Shown here: positions 1 through 8,614 of the stretch, one piece after another
Layout of the letters: each line of letters begins with the position of its first letter
Numbering within the stretch: the stretch's first letter is position 1
Assembly: GCF_004216715.1 (NCBI RefSeq)
Contig: NZ_SGXG01000001.1
Coordinates: 4,200,501-4,264,500 of the forward strand
Direction: 5' to 3'
DNA length: 64,000 nucleotides
Source of the DNA: Cecembia calidifontis
GTDB taxonomy: Bacteria; Bacteroidota; Bacteroidia; Cytophagales; Cyclobacteriaceae
The notes under the pieces: model-generated
Told to the model about the DNA's origin: nothing
Databases searched by the model: none
Seen by the model: the letters and a program-made list of their open reading frames with translations, nothing else
Translations under genes and position numbers: made by a program

Positions 1-1
1 C

Positions 2-226
2 AGCAAAGATGGTCAATCCAAGCTTTTAAAAAAATGTAGCCTTCCAATTACAGGAATACGCTGCGTCAAGAAAATTGTAACCGACCTTGCCGTACTGGAA
101 GTGATGCCTGAGGGTGGTTTTAAACTACTGGAAAGGGCACCTGGCATCAGTGTAGAGGAAATCCAATCCAAAACTGAAGGAAGGCTGATAGTAGAAGGTG
201 AAATCCCTGAAATGAAATTTGATTGA
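2..226 (+). CDS. scoB: 3-oxoacid CoA-transferase subunit B, C-terminal part (5' end outside window)
   Basis: The reading frame is open from the window edge to TGA at 224-226 and gives 74 residues. It contains the typical C-terminus of succinyl-CoA:3-ketoacid CoA-transferase B subunits: a KKCSLPITG-like block, then KKIVTDLAVLEV, then ERAPGISVEEIQSKTEG. The enzyme moves CoA between succinyl-CoA and acetoacetate in ketone-body or butanoate metabolism in the cytoplasm; the catalytic glutamate lies upstream of the window. The A subunit is expected just upstream. A strong terminator follows immediately, so the transcription unit ends here. The family assignment is firm; the exact acyl substrate is inferred. 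Confidence 0.85.
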   Translation, partial: SKDGQSKLLKKCSLPITGIRCVKKIVTDLAVLEVMPEGGFKLLERAPGISVEEIQSKTEGRLIVEGEIPEMKFD

Positions 227-232
227 TACACA

Positions 233-267
233 AAATCCTCTCTTTGGTAAAAAGAGGGGATTTTTTT
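233..267 (+). terminator. Rho-independent terminator after scoB
   Basis: A 13-bp stem (233-245 with 251-263, one G-T wobble) with loop GGTAA is followed by a T tract. Its position shows that the next gene cannot start before about 270. Confidence 0.85.
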
Positions 268-279
268 GATCCTTGCAAA

Positions 280-1353
280 ATGAATATTTTCAACAACCTC
301 AAGGTCATCGAACTATCCAGTGTACTGGCTGGTCCATTGGTTGGGACATTTTTTGCAGAGTTGGGCGCAGAAGTGCTCAAAGTCGAAAACAGCAAAACAG
401 GAGGAGATGTGACCCGCAGCTGGAAACTATCCGGGGAAAATCCTGAACAAAGCCTTTCTGCCTATTATGCATCAGCCAATTATGGAAAAACTTCCATATT
501 AAGGAACTTAAGTGATGATTCGGACCATCGGGAAATTTTATCCCTGATCAAAAAGGCGGATGTCGTTTTGGTCAATTTCAAGCCTGGAGATGCGCTTAGG
601 CTCGAGTTAGATTTTGAATCCTTACTTCAGGTCAATCCATCATTGGTATATGGTGAAATCGTTGGTTTCAGTGAAAATGATCCAAGGGTAGCCTATGATG
701 TGGTATTGCAGGCAGAGACAGGCTATATGTCCATGAATGGCGAACCGGACTCCCCTCCCCTAAAGATGCCCTTGGCAATGATTGATATACTCACAGCCCA
801 TCAACTTAAAGAAGGTATCTTATGCGCTTTGTTACAAAGATCAGTAGATGGAAAAGGGCGAAAGGTAACGGTTTCCCTTTACGATTCAGCGATTGCTTCC
901 TTGACCAATCAGGCCTCTAATTGGCTAATGAACAAGCAGATCCCACAAAGGACAGGGTCATTGCATCCCAACATTGCTCCATATGGCGAAACATTTCAAT
1001 GCAAGGACGGCGAATGGATAGTATTGGCGATTGGAAGTGATCAGCAGTTTTACAGGTTGTGTGGGATACTGAAAATGCAGGAATTAAAATCAGATTTAAG
1101 ATTCATTACCAATGCCGGTAGGGTAAAGCATAGATCTGAATTAGCTATCAAATTCAAAGAGCAGTTTTTAAAAAAACCTATAGCGGAATGGGCAGGTATG
1201 ATGTTGGAGCAACATATCCCTTTTGGCCAGATCAAGGACCTACAAGCAGTATTTGAAGAAGATCAGGCTAAGAAATTGATTTTGGAACAGGAAATGGAAG
1301 GCATAATTACCAAAAGGGTCAGGACTGTGGCTTTTAACATTACCGGAGATTGA
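280..1353 (+). CDS. Class III CoA-transferase (CaiB/BaiF family)
   Basis: The protein has 357 residues from ATG 280. An in-frame TTG at 223 is rejected because it would place the scoB terminator inside the gene. It begins with the family's N-terminal pattern (LKVIELSSVLAGPLVGTFFAELGAEVLKVE), which forms the CoA-binding Rossmann-like half. The aspartate of MIDILTA falls at residue 169, the position of the catalytic Asp169 in formyl-CoA transferase. Family members transfer CoA between carboxylic acids without a metal cofactor, often for carnitine, oxalate, bile acid or mesaconate compounds. The length is slightly below the usual 380-430. No neighbouring pathway genes identify the substrate, so only the family is assigned. 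Confidence 0.85.
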   Translation: MNIFNNLKVIELSSVLAGPLVGTFFAELGAEVLKVENSKTGGDVTRSWKLSGENPEQSLSAYYASANYGKTSILRNLSDDSDHREILSLIKKADVVLVNFKPGDALRLELDFESLLQVNPSLVYGEIVGFSENDPRVAYDVVLQAETGYMSMNGEPDSPPLKMPLAMIDILTAHQLKEGILCALLQRSVDGKGRKVTVSLYDSAIASLTNQASNWLMNKQIPQRTGSLHPNIAPYGETFQCKDGEWIVLAIGSDQQFYRLCGILKMQELKSDLRFITNAGRVKHRSELAIKFKEQFLKKPIAEWAGMMLEQHIPFGQIKDLQAVFEEDQAKKLILEQEMEGIITKRVRTVAFNITGD

Positions 1354-1386
1354 TCCGTCAATCCCACAAAAGGCCAATTAAGTAAA

Positions 1387-1409
1387 GTCCAGAGCTGAAA
1401 GCTCTGGAC
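1387..1409. other. Perfect 10-bp hairpin in the gap between CaiB-like gene and purL
   Basis: GTCCAGAGCT and AGCTCTGGAC pair perfectly around GAA. An A run follows on the + strand, and a T-rich stretch (CTTTACTT) follows in the minus direction, so it could end purL transcription weakly. The remaining gap to 1537 holds two copies of CCTTCCGAAA (near 1475 and 1496) and nothing coding. Confidence 0.5.
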
Positions 1410-1537
1410 AAAAAATCCTTAATGAAACGCTTAATTCATTAACTCTTCCGTATTTTTTCTAAATCCATTATCCCCTTCCGAAACCGGACTTTACCCTTCC
1501 GAAATCCTTGCCTCTTGCTATTCACATCTCGCCCCTG

Positions 1538-4500
1538 CTACCTCTCACTCACCCACTTATAAGCATTCACAAACGCCTCCACCCAAGGGGTAATTTCATC
1601 ACCCTGTCTTTCTGATGGATAATATGGCCAATTCCAAGGCTTAATGGACCGTTCAATATGGGGCATAATAGCCAAATGCCTTCCATCAGCAGAGGCAATT
1701 CCGGCTACTGCATAATCAGACCCATTAGGATTGCCAGGATAGGCAGTATAGGAATAGGTCATACCAATATGATAGGCTTCTTTTGGCTTTGGCAAATGGA
1801 ATTTTCCTTCCCCATGCGCAATCCATACCCCCAAACGTTGACCTGCAAGGCTCTTTAACATCACCGTGTTGTTTTCCGGTATGCTTACATTGACAAATGC
1901 GGATTCAAATTTATGGCTGGCATTGTGCAGCATTTTAGGACGTTCGTCGTGCTCAGATGCAACCAGGCCCAATTCCACCATCAATTGGCAGCCATTACAA
2001 ACCCCCAAACTCAGGGTATCTTTTCTGGCATAGAAATTATCCAAGGCCTGCTTGGCCTTTTCGTTGTAAAGGAAGGCACCTGCCCATCCCTTTGCAGAGC
2101 CCAAGACGTCAGAATTGGAGAAACCACCCACAAAAACAATCATCTGCACATCTTCCAGATTTTCCCTTCCTGAAATCAGATCAGTCATATGCACATCTTT
2201 CACATCAAATCCGGCCAACCAAAGAGAATAGGCCATCTCTCTATCCCCATTCACTCCTTTTTCACGGATAATGGCTGCCCTTTTACCTGAGGCTGTTCTC
2301 CTGTATGGGTTCAGGCCAAAAGCATCCAAAGTACCTTGCCAGTTCATACCAAACTGATATTGCAAAGGCTGTAGTTTATAATTATTGAACCTGTCTAAGG
2401 CCAGTTCCTCACCGCTTTGCTTTCTATCAAGCAAATAGGAAGACCTGAACCATATATCCCTCATTTCAGCAACATCCAGATTGAGATTGGTTCCCGTCAA
2501 GTCAACATGGCCATCCAAAGTAACATCAGCTATGGAAGTGTAGGCTATCCCATAATTCTCAAGAACCGCTCTTGTCCTTTCCATGTTCTTCACTTGAATC
2601 AGTACACCTGGATTTTCTGCAAAGAGAGCTTTTACCAAATCTCTTTCTCCCAAACGGTCAAGTTTAACTTTCAAACCTATTTGGTTGGAAGGGAAACACA
2701 TTTCCAATAAAGCGGTAATCATTCCACCCGAGGAAATATCATGCCCTGCTAAAATCTCACCCTTTTCAATCAACTTCTGAATCACCATAAAGGCAGTACT
2801 GAAGTATTGGCTGTCCTTCACATCAGGGGTTTCATTCCCCACGGTATTCAGAACCTGTGCCAAACTGGAACCTCCCAGTTTTGCACTGTCCTTGGAAAAA
2901 TCAATATAATAGACCTTGCTCCCCGGTACCGGCTTCAGGTCTGGAGAAATTGTCATGACCGGTGCAGCACATTCTGCGACTGTAGAGATAATAACAGTAC
3001 CAGGAGAATACACTGTTTTTCCATCTGGATACTTCTGTGTCATGGAAAGTGAATCTTTTCCAGTAGGAACATTGATACCCAGCGCTATCGCAAAATCTGA
3101 AATTGCCTGAACTGCCCTGTATAGCCTATCGTTTTCTCCGGGATTTTTAGCTGGCCACATCCAATTGGCACTTAAAGACACTCCTGCTAATCCATCGGTA
3201 ATTGGCGCCCAAACCAGGTTTGTCAAAGCCTCCGCTATTGCCAACCTTGAACCAGCTTCTGGGTTGGCAAGTGCAGCAATTGGAGCATGCCCAATTGACG
3301 TTGCTATACCTTTCTGACCTGTAAAATCAAGAGCCATCACGGCCACATTATTCAGGGGAACTTGGATTTCACCCACGGTTTGTTGCTTTGCTACACGTCC
3401 CGTTACTGAACGGTCCACTTTATTGGTCAACCAATCTTTGCAAGCCACGGCTTCCAATTGAAGTACATCCTCGATATAGGATTTCAATTGTTCAGGGGAA
3501 TATTCAGGTTCTGCAAAAACGTTATCTTGGGTTGTATCCTCCAAAATTGTTTTGGGAGAACTTCCAAACATGTAGGCCAGGTCCCAATCTACGGGCTTTT
3601 CTCCGGTCTGTTGGTTTTCGAACTTGAAATGCATGTCGCCCGTGGTTTCCCCCACCACATAGAAAGGCGCTCTTTCTCTTTCAGCGATGCGCTGTAAAGT
3701 TGCAACATCTTTTTCCTTTACAACCAGGCCCATTCTTTCCTGAGACTCATTCCCGATAATTTCTTTGGCAGAAAGGGTCGGGTCACCTACAGGCAATTTG
3801 TCTAAATGAATGGTCCCTCCGGTACTTTCAACTAATTCTGAAAGACAGTTCAAATGTCCCCCCGCTCCATGATCATGGATAGAGATAATTGGATTATCGT
3901 GGCTTTCAGCCATGGCCCTGATCACATTGGAAACCCTTTTCTGCATTTCCGGGTTGGAGCGCTGAATGGCATTCAATTCAATGGCGTTACTGAATTCTCC
4001 GGTTGCTACGGAAGAAACAGCCCCACCGCCCATACCAATGCGGTAATTGTCTCCCCCCATGACAATGATTTTGTCACCTTTGCCCGGTTCATGTTTCTTG
4101 GCATATTCCTTTCTTGTAAAACCAACACCTCCGGCCAACATGATCACCTTGTCGAATCCATGGGTTTTACCCCCTTCCTCATGCTCAAAAGTGAGAACTG
4201 AACCACAGATCAGGGGTTGACCAAATTTGTTCCCAAAATCACTTGCCCCATTGGAAGCTTTTATCAGGATATCCATAGGTGTTTGGTACAACCATTTCCT
4301 TTCTGTCAGGTTTTTCTCCCAGCTCCGGCCAGCTTCTGACCTGGGATAAGAGGTCATATATACAGCAGTTCCTGCCAATGGTATAGACGCTGTCCCCCCG
4401 GCCAATCTGTCCCTGATTTCACCACCTGAACCTGTAGCAGCTCCGTTAAATGGCTCCACTGTGGTGGGGAAATTGTGAGTTTCGGCTTTTAGGGATATTA

Positions 4501-5218
4501 CCGTATCAATGGTTTCAGGTTCAAAAAAATCAGGTTTGTCCTGTGTTTTGGGAGCGAATTGTTGGGCTTTTGGACCATCAATAAAAGCTACATTGTCTTT
4601 GTAGGCTGAAACGATTTTATTGGGGTGTCTTTTAGATGTTTCTTTGATCAGCTGAAAAAGTGTTTTTTCCTTCTCCTCCCCATTGATAATAAATGTGCCA
4701 TTGAAAATTTTGTGTCGGCAATGTTCAGAATTCACTTGACTGAAACCAAACACTTCAGAATCTGTCAATGGCCTTCCCAACTGCTTGCTTACACCTTCAA
4801 GATAGTCGATTTCTTCATCCGAAAGCGCCAGCCCTTCTTTTTGATTATATTCTCTGATATTGGTCACAGGAATTATAGGTTCCGGCTGCAGGTGGATATC
4901 AAAAATATCCTGATCCAATCCCTCATATACCTTCTGCAACATAGGGTCTATCTTCTGTCCTGCAGCGAGAGGATAATATTCCTCTATCCTCTGGATTCCC
5001 TGTATCCCCATATTCAGGGTAATTTCCACCGCATTGGTAGACCAAGGGGTAATCATTTCTTTTCTTGGACCGGCAAATTTTCCCACTACTTTTTCGGAAG
5101 ATAGTAACTGGGACTGGCCAAAAAGCCAGATAAGCTTGTCAATGTCCTGTTGGTTCAATGGGTGTTTTGCCTGAACTGCATATACCAGGCTTTGGGGGGA
5201 TTGGAAAAAGAGGATCAT
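1538..5218 (-). CDS. purL: Phosphoribosylformylglycinamidine synthase (single-chain PurL)
   Basis: This enzyme makes formylglycinamidine ribonucleotide from FGAR, glutamine and ATP, the fourth step of de novo purine synthesis. It has 1,226 residues, the length of the large fused type found in Bacteroidota and Proteobacteria. The order is an N-terminal PurS-like domain, linker, two FGAM synthetase halves (GFSQVNSEHCRHK; SLKAETHNFPT; GAGGHLNC) and a C-terminal class I glutaminase with nucleophile Cys in LGVCNGCQLM (about residue 1,074) and the His/Glu pair in MPHIERS. The frame extends 24 codons upstream to 5290, but a TACCTTTG promoter box at 5258-5251 lies in that stretch, so ATG 5218 (MILFFQSP) is the start. 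It is monocistronic; the next gene upstream is a separate unit. Confidence 0.97.
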   Translation of the reverse strand: MILFFQSPQSLVYAVQAKHPLNQQDIDKLIWLFGQSQLLSSEKVVGKFAGPRKEMITPWSTNAVEITLNMGIQGIQRIEEYYPLAAGQKIDPMLQKVYEGLDQDIFDIHLQPEPIIPVTNIREYNQKEGLALSDEEIDYLEGVSKQLGRPLTDSEVFGFSQVNSEHCRHKIFNGTFIINGEEKEKTLFQLIKETSKRHPNKIVSAYKDNVAFIDGPKAQQFAPKTQDKPDFFEPETIDTVISLKAETHNFPTTVEPFNGAATGSGGEIRDRLAGGTASIPLAGTAVYMTSYPRSEAGRSWEKNLTERKWLYQTPMDILIKASNGASDFGNKFGQPLICGSVLTFEHEEGGKTHGFDKVIMLAGGVGFTRKEYAKKHEPGKGDKIIVMGGDNYRIGMGGGAVSSVATGEFSNAIELNAIQRSNPEMQKRVSNVIRAMAESHDNPIISIHDHGAGGHLNCLSELVESTGGTIHLDKLPVGDPTLSAKEIIGNESQERMGLVVKEKDVATLQRIAERERAPFYVVGETTGDMHFKFENQQTGEKPVDWDLAYMFGSSPKTILEDTTQDNVFAEPEYSPEQLKSYIEDVLQLEAVACKDWLTNKVDRSVTGRVAKQQTVGEIQVPLNNVAVMALDFTGQKGIATSIGHAPIAALANPEAGSRLAIAEALTNLVWAPITDGLAGVSLSANWMWPAKNPGENDRLYRAVQAISDFAIALGINVPTGKDSLSMTQKYPDGKTVYSPGTVIISTVAECAAPVMTISPDLKPVPGSKVYYIDFSKDSAKLGGSSLAQVLNTVGNETPDVKDSQYFSTAFMVIQKLIEKGEILAGHDISSGGMITALLEMCFPSNQIGLKVKLDRLGERDLVKALFAENPGVLIQVKNMERTRAVLENYGIAYTSIADVTLDGHVDLTGTNLNLDVAEMRDIWFRSSYLLDRKQSGEELALDRFNNYKLQPLQYQFGMNWQGTLDAFGLNPYRRTASGKRAAIIREKGVNGDREMAYSLWLAGFDVKDVHMTDLISGRENLEDVQMIVFVGGFSNSDVLGSAKGWAGAFLYNEKAKQALDNFYARKDTLSLGVCNGCQLMVELGLVASEHDERPKMLHNASHKFESAFVNVSIPENNTVMLKSLAGQRLGVWIAHGEGKFHLPKPKEAYHIGMTYSYTAYPGNPNGSDYAVAGIASADGRHLAIMPHIERSIKPWNWPYYPSERQGDEITPWVEAFVNAYKWVSER

Positions 5219-5250
5219 GTGCTGTTTGTTGAAGCCTTTTTTAGAAGTCA

Positions 5251-5258
5251 CAAAGGTA
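5251..5258 (-). promoter_or_regulatory. purL -7 promoter box
   Basis: Read on the minus strand the sequence is TACCTTTG, an exact match to the Bacteroidota -7 consensus TAnnTTTG. It would give a leader of about 30 nt before ATG 5218. No TTG lies at the right distance upstream. Confidence 0.6.
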
Positions 5259-5336
5259 GACATTTGCAGGATAGTTTGAAAGCATGCCACAACAAGAAAA
5301 GGCTCCTTTGTCAGAATTATCCCTTCTCAATATTTT

Positions 5337-5960
5337 TCACAAAGTATTCGCAAACCAAAAAAGCCTAAACCCGTAAAGTATAAGTGCTGTCCCTACCACC
5401 TTATTGAGTACCGTCATTACTTTGGCTGTGATCAGGTTTTTTAGCTTTTTTGCCACAAATGCTTTGACTAAATCAATCGAAAACACAGTCAAAAGGATAC
5501 CTAGATAGTAAATACCCACATCCATGCTATCAAACTCATTGTTTACGGCAAGCAGTCCGGCTATTGAAATCCAAAATAACAACACAAAAGGATTGATTCC
5601 GTTAATGCTGAAGCCTTTAATAAAAGCAGTTCTTTTCTTTGCCCTAAGAACAGGAATACCTCCGGTGGAAGGTCTGTCCATTCCTTTTTTGAAAAAATTG
5701 GAAATTCCGAATCCTACCAATACAATACCACCAAATACAGCAAGATACCATTCAAAATCAGGAAATTCTGCCAAAAAACTAACCCCAAAATAAGTAATGA
5801 CCACATAAAGCAAATCACTCAAAAAAATGCCCAAAGCAAGTGCTGCGGCATATTTAAACCCATTTTCCAGACTGCTTTGGATCAAGGTAAAAAAAACAGG
5901 GCCTATCATGGCTGAAAGCAAAAGGCCCATGTAGATACCTTCTATTAATGCATGCATCAT
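5337..5960 (-). CDS. LysE family exporter
   Basis: A 207-residue inner-membrane protein with about six hydrophobic segments. It has the N-terminal LysE/RhtB signature (GLLLSAMIGPVFFTLIQSSLENGF), a central polar loop rich in basic residues, and a conserved NPFVLLFW segment. Members export amino acids such as lysine, threonine or homoserine lactones by proton exchange; the substrate here is unknown. Its ATG overlaps the TGA of the upstream GH3-like gene (ATGA at 5957-5960), so the two genes are translationally coupled and form an operon read leftward. Confidence 0.9.
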   Translation of the reverse strand: MMHALIEGIYMGLLLSAMIGPVFFTLIQSSLENGFKYAAALALGIFLSDLLYVVITYFGVSFLAEFPDFEWYLAVFGGIVLVGFGISNFFKKGMDRPSTGGIPVLRAKKRTAFIKGFSINGINPFVLLFWISIAGLLAVNNEFDSMDVGIYYLGILLTVFSIDLVKAFVAKKLKNLITAKVMTVLNKVVGTALILYGFRLFWFANTL

Positions 5961-7507
5961 AGGCTTACTTTGTGGGATTTAAGAAAATCTAGCCATTGAT
6001 CCATTTTTTCACCTTTCAACACCCTCGGAAATTTATTCTGTCCTCCCTCTTTTCCCTGTTCTCGCATCCAATCATAAAAAAGCTTGGGAGAAATGACTGT
6101 ACAGGATACCCTTTTCAAGGCATGCTTCCTCTCTGTGATGTAATCATCATTCAGGTCCTTGAGGTGGGCATCTATCCTTTCCATCAGTTTATCTGGATCT
6201 ACTTTGTCATCCGTCCCTACAAACCATTGATGTCTGAAGAGCGTTCCATCCGGCAAACCTAATACGGTAAATTCCCTGATATTCAAATTCATTTCCTCCG
6301 ATACCAGTTCAATGGCCCTGTTCATATTGTCCATAGACAAATGTTCCCCGCAAAGACTCAGAAAATGCTTCGTCCTTCCTGTGATCAGGATTTCATTTTC
6401 AGCTTTGGATTCAAAGCGTATAACATCGCCTATTAGATAACGCCAGGCACCTGCGCAAGTACTTATCAGGATAGCATAATCTTCACCTTCCTTGATTTCA
6501 TCTATTTTGTAGATTTGGGCCTCAGGTTTCAGTTCTCCATTTTCATCAAAATTATCCTCATTGAAGGGGACAAATTCATAAAAAATACCGTTGTTCAATA
6601 CAAGCCGCATGGTCCTTCTATTGGGCAATGCCTGAAAAGCCAGGAAGCCCTCAGAGGCCAGGTAAGTTTCCATATAAATCAAGGGCCTTTCCAGAAGTTG
6701 CTCAAATCCTTTTTTATAAGGCTCAAAAGATACCCCTCCATGGACAAAAATGTGCAAATTGGGCCAGATATCATGGATGGTCTTGACCTTGTACCGTTCG
6801 ATGATCTTTTCTAACAAGATCTGCAGCCATGCCGGTACACCTACAATGATTCCAATATCCCACTTAGGCGCCATTTCCACGATCTGCTCGATTTTTTCTC
6901 CCCAATCCCTGTTTTTGGAAATTTTCTTTCCGGGTTTATAAAACTGCTGGAACCAAACAGGAAGCCTGCCGGCAGTAATGCCAGAAAGGTCACCAGAAAA
7001 ATAAGTACCATTGAAATCCAGATCAGTACTCCCTCCCAGCATCAGAATGCCTTTGGTAAAAAGTGAGTCGGGCAAATCGTATTTTGAAAGGGACAAAATT
7101 TGCCTGACACCGGTTTTTCTTATGGCTTTCACCATGTCCTGGGTAATGGGAATGTATTTGGATGAAGCCCCTGAAGTACCGGAGGTCAGTGCAAAATATC
7201 GGATAGCCCCCGGCCATGTGATGTTCTTCTCCCCTGCTTTGAGCCTGTACCACCATTCATTGTAAATTTTTTCATAGTTGTATGTTGGAACCATGGAGGA
7301 AAAGGCCCTGTAAAAATCCTTATTTTGCTTCTTGAATTCCTTCAATATCAAATCAAAACGGTATTTCTTACCAAATTCGGTATCTTTAGCCTGGATCAAC
7401 AGTTTCTTCAATTCCTGCTTTTGGAGTTCGGCCGGATTACTGTATTCCTGCTCAAGTGATTCTCTTAATCTGATGCCTTTTTTTAGTAATGTACCTAATA
7501 TCGCCAT
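5957..7507 (-). CDS. GH3 auxin-responsive promoter family protein (acyl-adenylating enzyme)
   Basis: A 516-residue protein of the GH3 superfamily, which uses an ANL-type fold to adenylate carboxylates and conjugate them, usually to amino acids. The phosphate-binding motif FALTSGTSGASSKYIP lies near residue 105, and typical blocks YMETYLASEGFLAFQ, GAWRYLIGDVIRF and ITGRTKHFLSLCGEHLS follow. The frame is open back to 7594 inside the divergent yggS gene; ATG 7507 (MAILGTLLKKGIRLRESLEQ) matches the usual family start and lies about 30 nt below a TAAATTTG box. Bacterial GH3 substrates are mostly unknown. It is coupled to the downstream exporter gene, suggesting that the exporter moves its product, which is inference. 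Confidence 0.85.
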   Translation of the reverse strand: MAILGTLLKKGIRLRESLEQEYSNPAELQKQELKKLLIQAKDTEFGKKYRFDLILKEFKKQNKDFYRAFSSMVPTYNYEKIYNEWWYRLKAGEKNITWPGAIRYFALTSGTSGASSKYIPITQDMVKAIRKTGVRQILSLSKYDLPDSLFTKGILMLGGSTDLDFNGTYFSGDLSGITAGRLPVWFQQFYKPGKKISKNRDWGEKIEQIVEMAPKWDIGIIVGVPAWLQILLEKIIERYKVKTIHDIWPNLHIFVHGGVSFEPYKKGFEQLLERPLIYMETYLASEGFLAFQALPNRRTMRLVLNNGIFYEFVPFNEDNFDENGELKPEAQIYKIDEIKEGEDYAILISTCAGAWRYLIGDVIRFESKAENEILITGRTKHFLSLCGEHLSMDNMNRAIELVSEEMNLNIREFTVLGLPDGTLFRHQWFVGTDDKVDPDKLMERIDAHLKDLNDDYITERKHALKRVSCTVISPKLFYDWMREQGKEGGQNKFPRVLKGEKMDQWLDFLKSHKVSL

Positions 7508-7542
7508 ATCTTTGCTTAACTGAATTTTGAATTCTGACAAAC

Positions 7543-7550
7543 CAAATTTA
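7543..7550 (-). promoter_or_regulatory. -7 promoter box for the GH3/LysE operon
   Basis: The minus strand reads TAAATTTG, matching TAnnTTTG, 36 nt upstream of ATG 7507. It sits just before the divergent yggS start. Confidence 0.5.
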
Positions 7551-7554
7551 AAGA

Positions 7555-8229
7555 ATGCCTTTAAAAGAAAACCTTCTTTCCATAAAAAATACATTCATCA
7601 ACCCAAATTGCCTGTTGATTGCCGTTAGCAAAACACATCCTGTATCCGCCATTAAAGAGGCCTATGAATTAGGAGTCAGGGATTTTGGCGAAAATAAGGT
7701 ACAGGAGCTTACTGAAAAAGCTCCCCAACTCCCCAAGGATATCCGCTGGCACATGATCGGTCACCTTCAAAGGAACAAGGTAAAATACATCGCGCCTTTT
7801 GTCTATTTGATCCATGGAGTAGATTCCATAAAATTATTACAGGAAATAGACAAACAAGCCGAGAAAAACAACCGTATCATTTCCTGTCTACTGCAAGTGC
7901 ACATCGCAGAAGAAGAATCAAAGTTTGGGTTTTCGGAAGAAGAATTGATGTTGCTTATCGAGTCAGAAGAACTTAAGGACTTGAAAAACATTAAAATCAT
8001 TGGGCTGATGGGTATGGCTACATTCACCGACAATGAAGATCAGATCCGTAACGAATTTGCAGGCTTAAAGCGCTTGTTTGAAAGACTTAAGGCCAGGAAT
8101 TTGCCTGAAAATGTGGAAATGAAAGAACTATCTATGGGCATGAGTGGGGATTATCTGATTGCCCAAGAAGAAGGTAGTACAATGGTCAGAATCGGTACAG
8201 CTATTTTTGGAGAGAGAAATTACAATTGA
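7555..8229 (+). CDS. yggS: YggS/PROSC family pyridoxal-phosphate homeostasis protein
   Basis: A 224-residue single-domain PLP-binding protein of the alanine racemase N-terminal barrel fold. The PLP lysine is in LIAVSKTHP (K26), followed by family blocks RDFGENKVQEL, WHMIGHLQRNKVKY, ESKFGF and LSMGMSGDY, ending with VRIGTAIFGER. Members have no known enzymatic turnover; they buffer and deliver PLP and affect amino acid pools. The length is standard. ATG 7555 is the only reasonable start. The stop is followed after one base by the DUF423 gene, so it opens a three-gene operon with DUF423 and dacB. Confidence 0.95.
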   Translation: MPLKENLLSIKNTFINPNCLLIAVSKTHPVSAIKEAYELGVRDFGENKVQELTEKAPQLPKDIRWHMIGHLQRNKVKYIAPFVYLIHGVDSIKLLQEIDKQAEKNNRIISCLLQVHIAEEESKFGFSEEELMLLIESEELKDLKNIKIIGLMGMATFTDNEDQIRNEFAGLKRLFERLKARNLPENVEMKELSMGMSGDYLIAQEEGSTMVRIGTAIFGERNYN

Positions 8230-8230
8230 A

Positions 8231-8614
8231 ATGGAGAAAATGGCTTTTATTCAAGTTGCCGGGCTGCTGGGTGCTTTGGCAGTAGGTATTGGCGCTTTTG
8301 GTGCCCATGGCCTGCAGGGAATTTTAGAATCCCATGGCAGAATCGAAACTTTTGAAACGGGAGTAAAATACCATTTTTACCATGCTTTGGCCATGTTAGT
8401 TGTAGGAATCTGGCATAGCCTACAACCTGAAAGAAAATGGTTAAAACCTGCTATGTGGTCTTTTTTGATTGGTATTTTGGTTTTTTCCGGTTCTCTTTAT
8501 GTCCTCTCTTTGTCAGGCATTACTTGGCTTGGGGCAATTACCCCCTTTGGCGGAGTGGCCTTCATAATGGGCTGGCTTCTTATTATTTTGGCAGCAAAAA
8601 ACGATAAAGCATGA
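8231..8614 (+). CDS. DUF423 small membrane protein (YgdD family)
   Basis: A 127-residue inner-membrane protein with four hydrophobic segments. It has the family start VAGLLGALAVGIGAFGAHGL and the conserved ETGVKYHFYHALAML block. The function is not established. The frame extends upstream into yggS, but ATG 8231, one base after the yggS stop, gives the normal family length; ATG 8240 (MAFIQ) is an alternative. The stop overlaps the dacB start (ATGA at 8611-8614), so translation is coupled. Confidence 0.9.
   Translation: MEKMAFIQVAGLLGALAVGIGAFGAHGLQGILESHGRIETFETGVKYHFYHALAMLVVGIWHSLQPERKWLKPAMWSFLIGILVFSGSLYVLSLSGITWLGAITPFGGVAFIMGWLLIILAAKNDKA

Noticed and set aside
223..279. Longer CaiB-like protein starting at TTG 223
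   Set aside because: The added codons would overlap the end of scoB and its terminator hairpin.
4625..5104. 159-codon open frame on the + strand inside purL
   Set aside because: It is the antisense of a conserved enzyme, without family features.
5219..5290. Longer N-terminus for PurL starting at 5290
   Set aside because: The promoter -7 box lies in this stretch, and the family start is at 5218.
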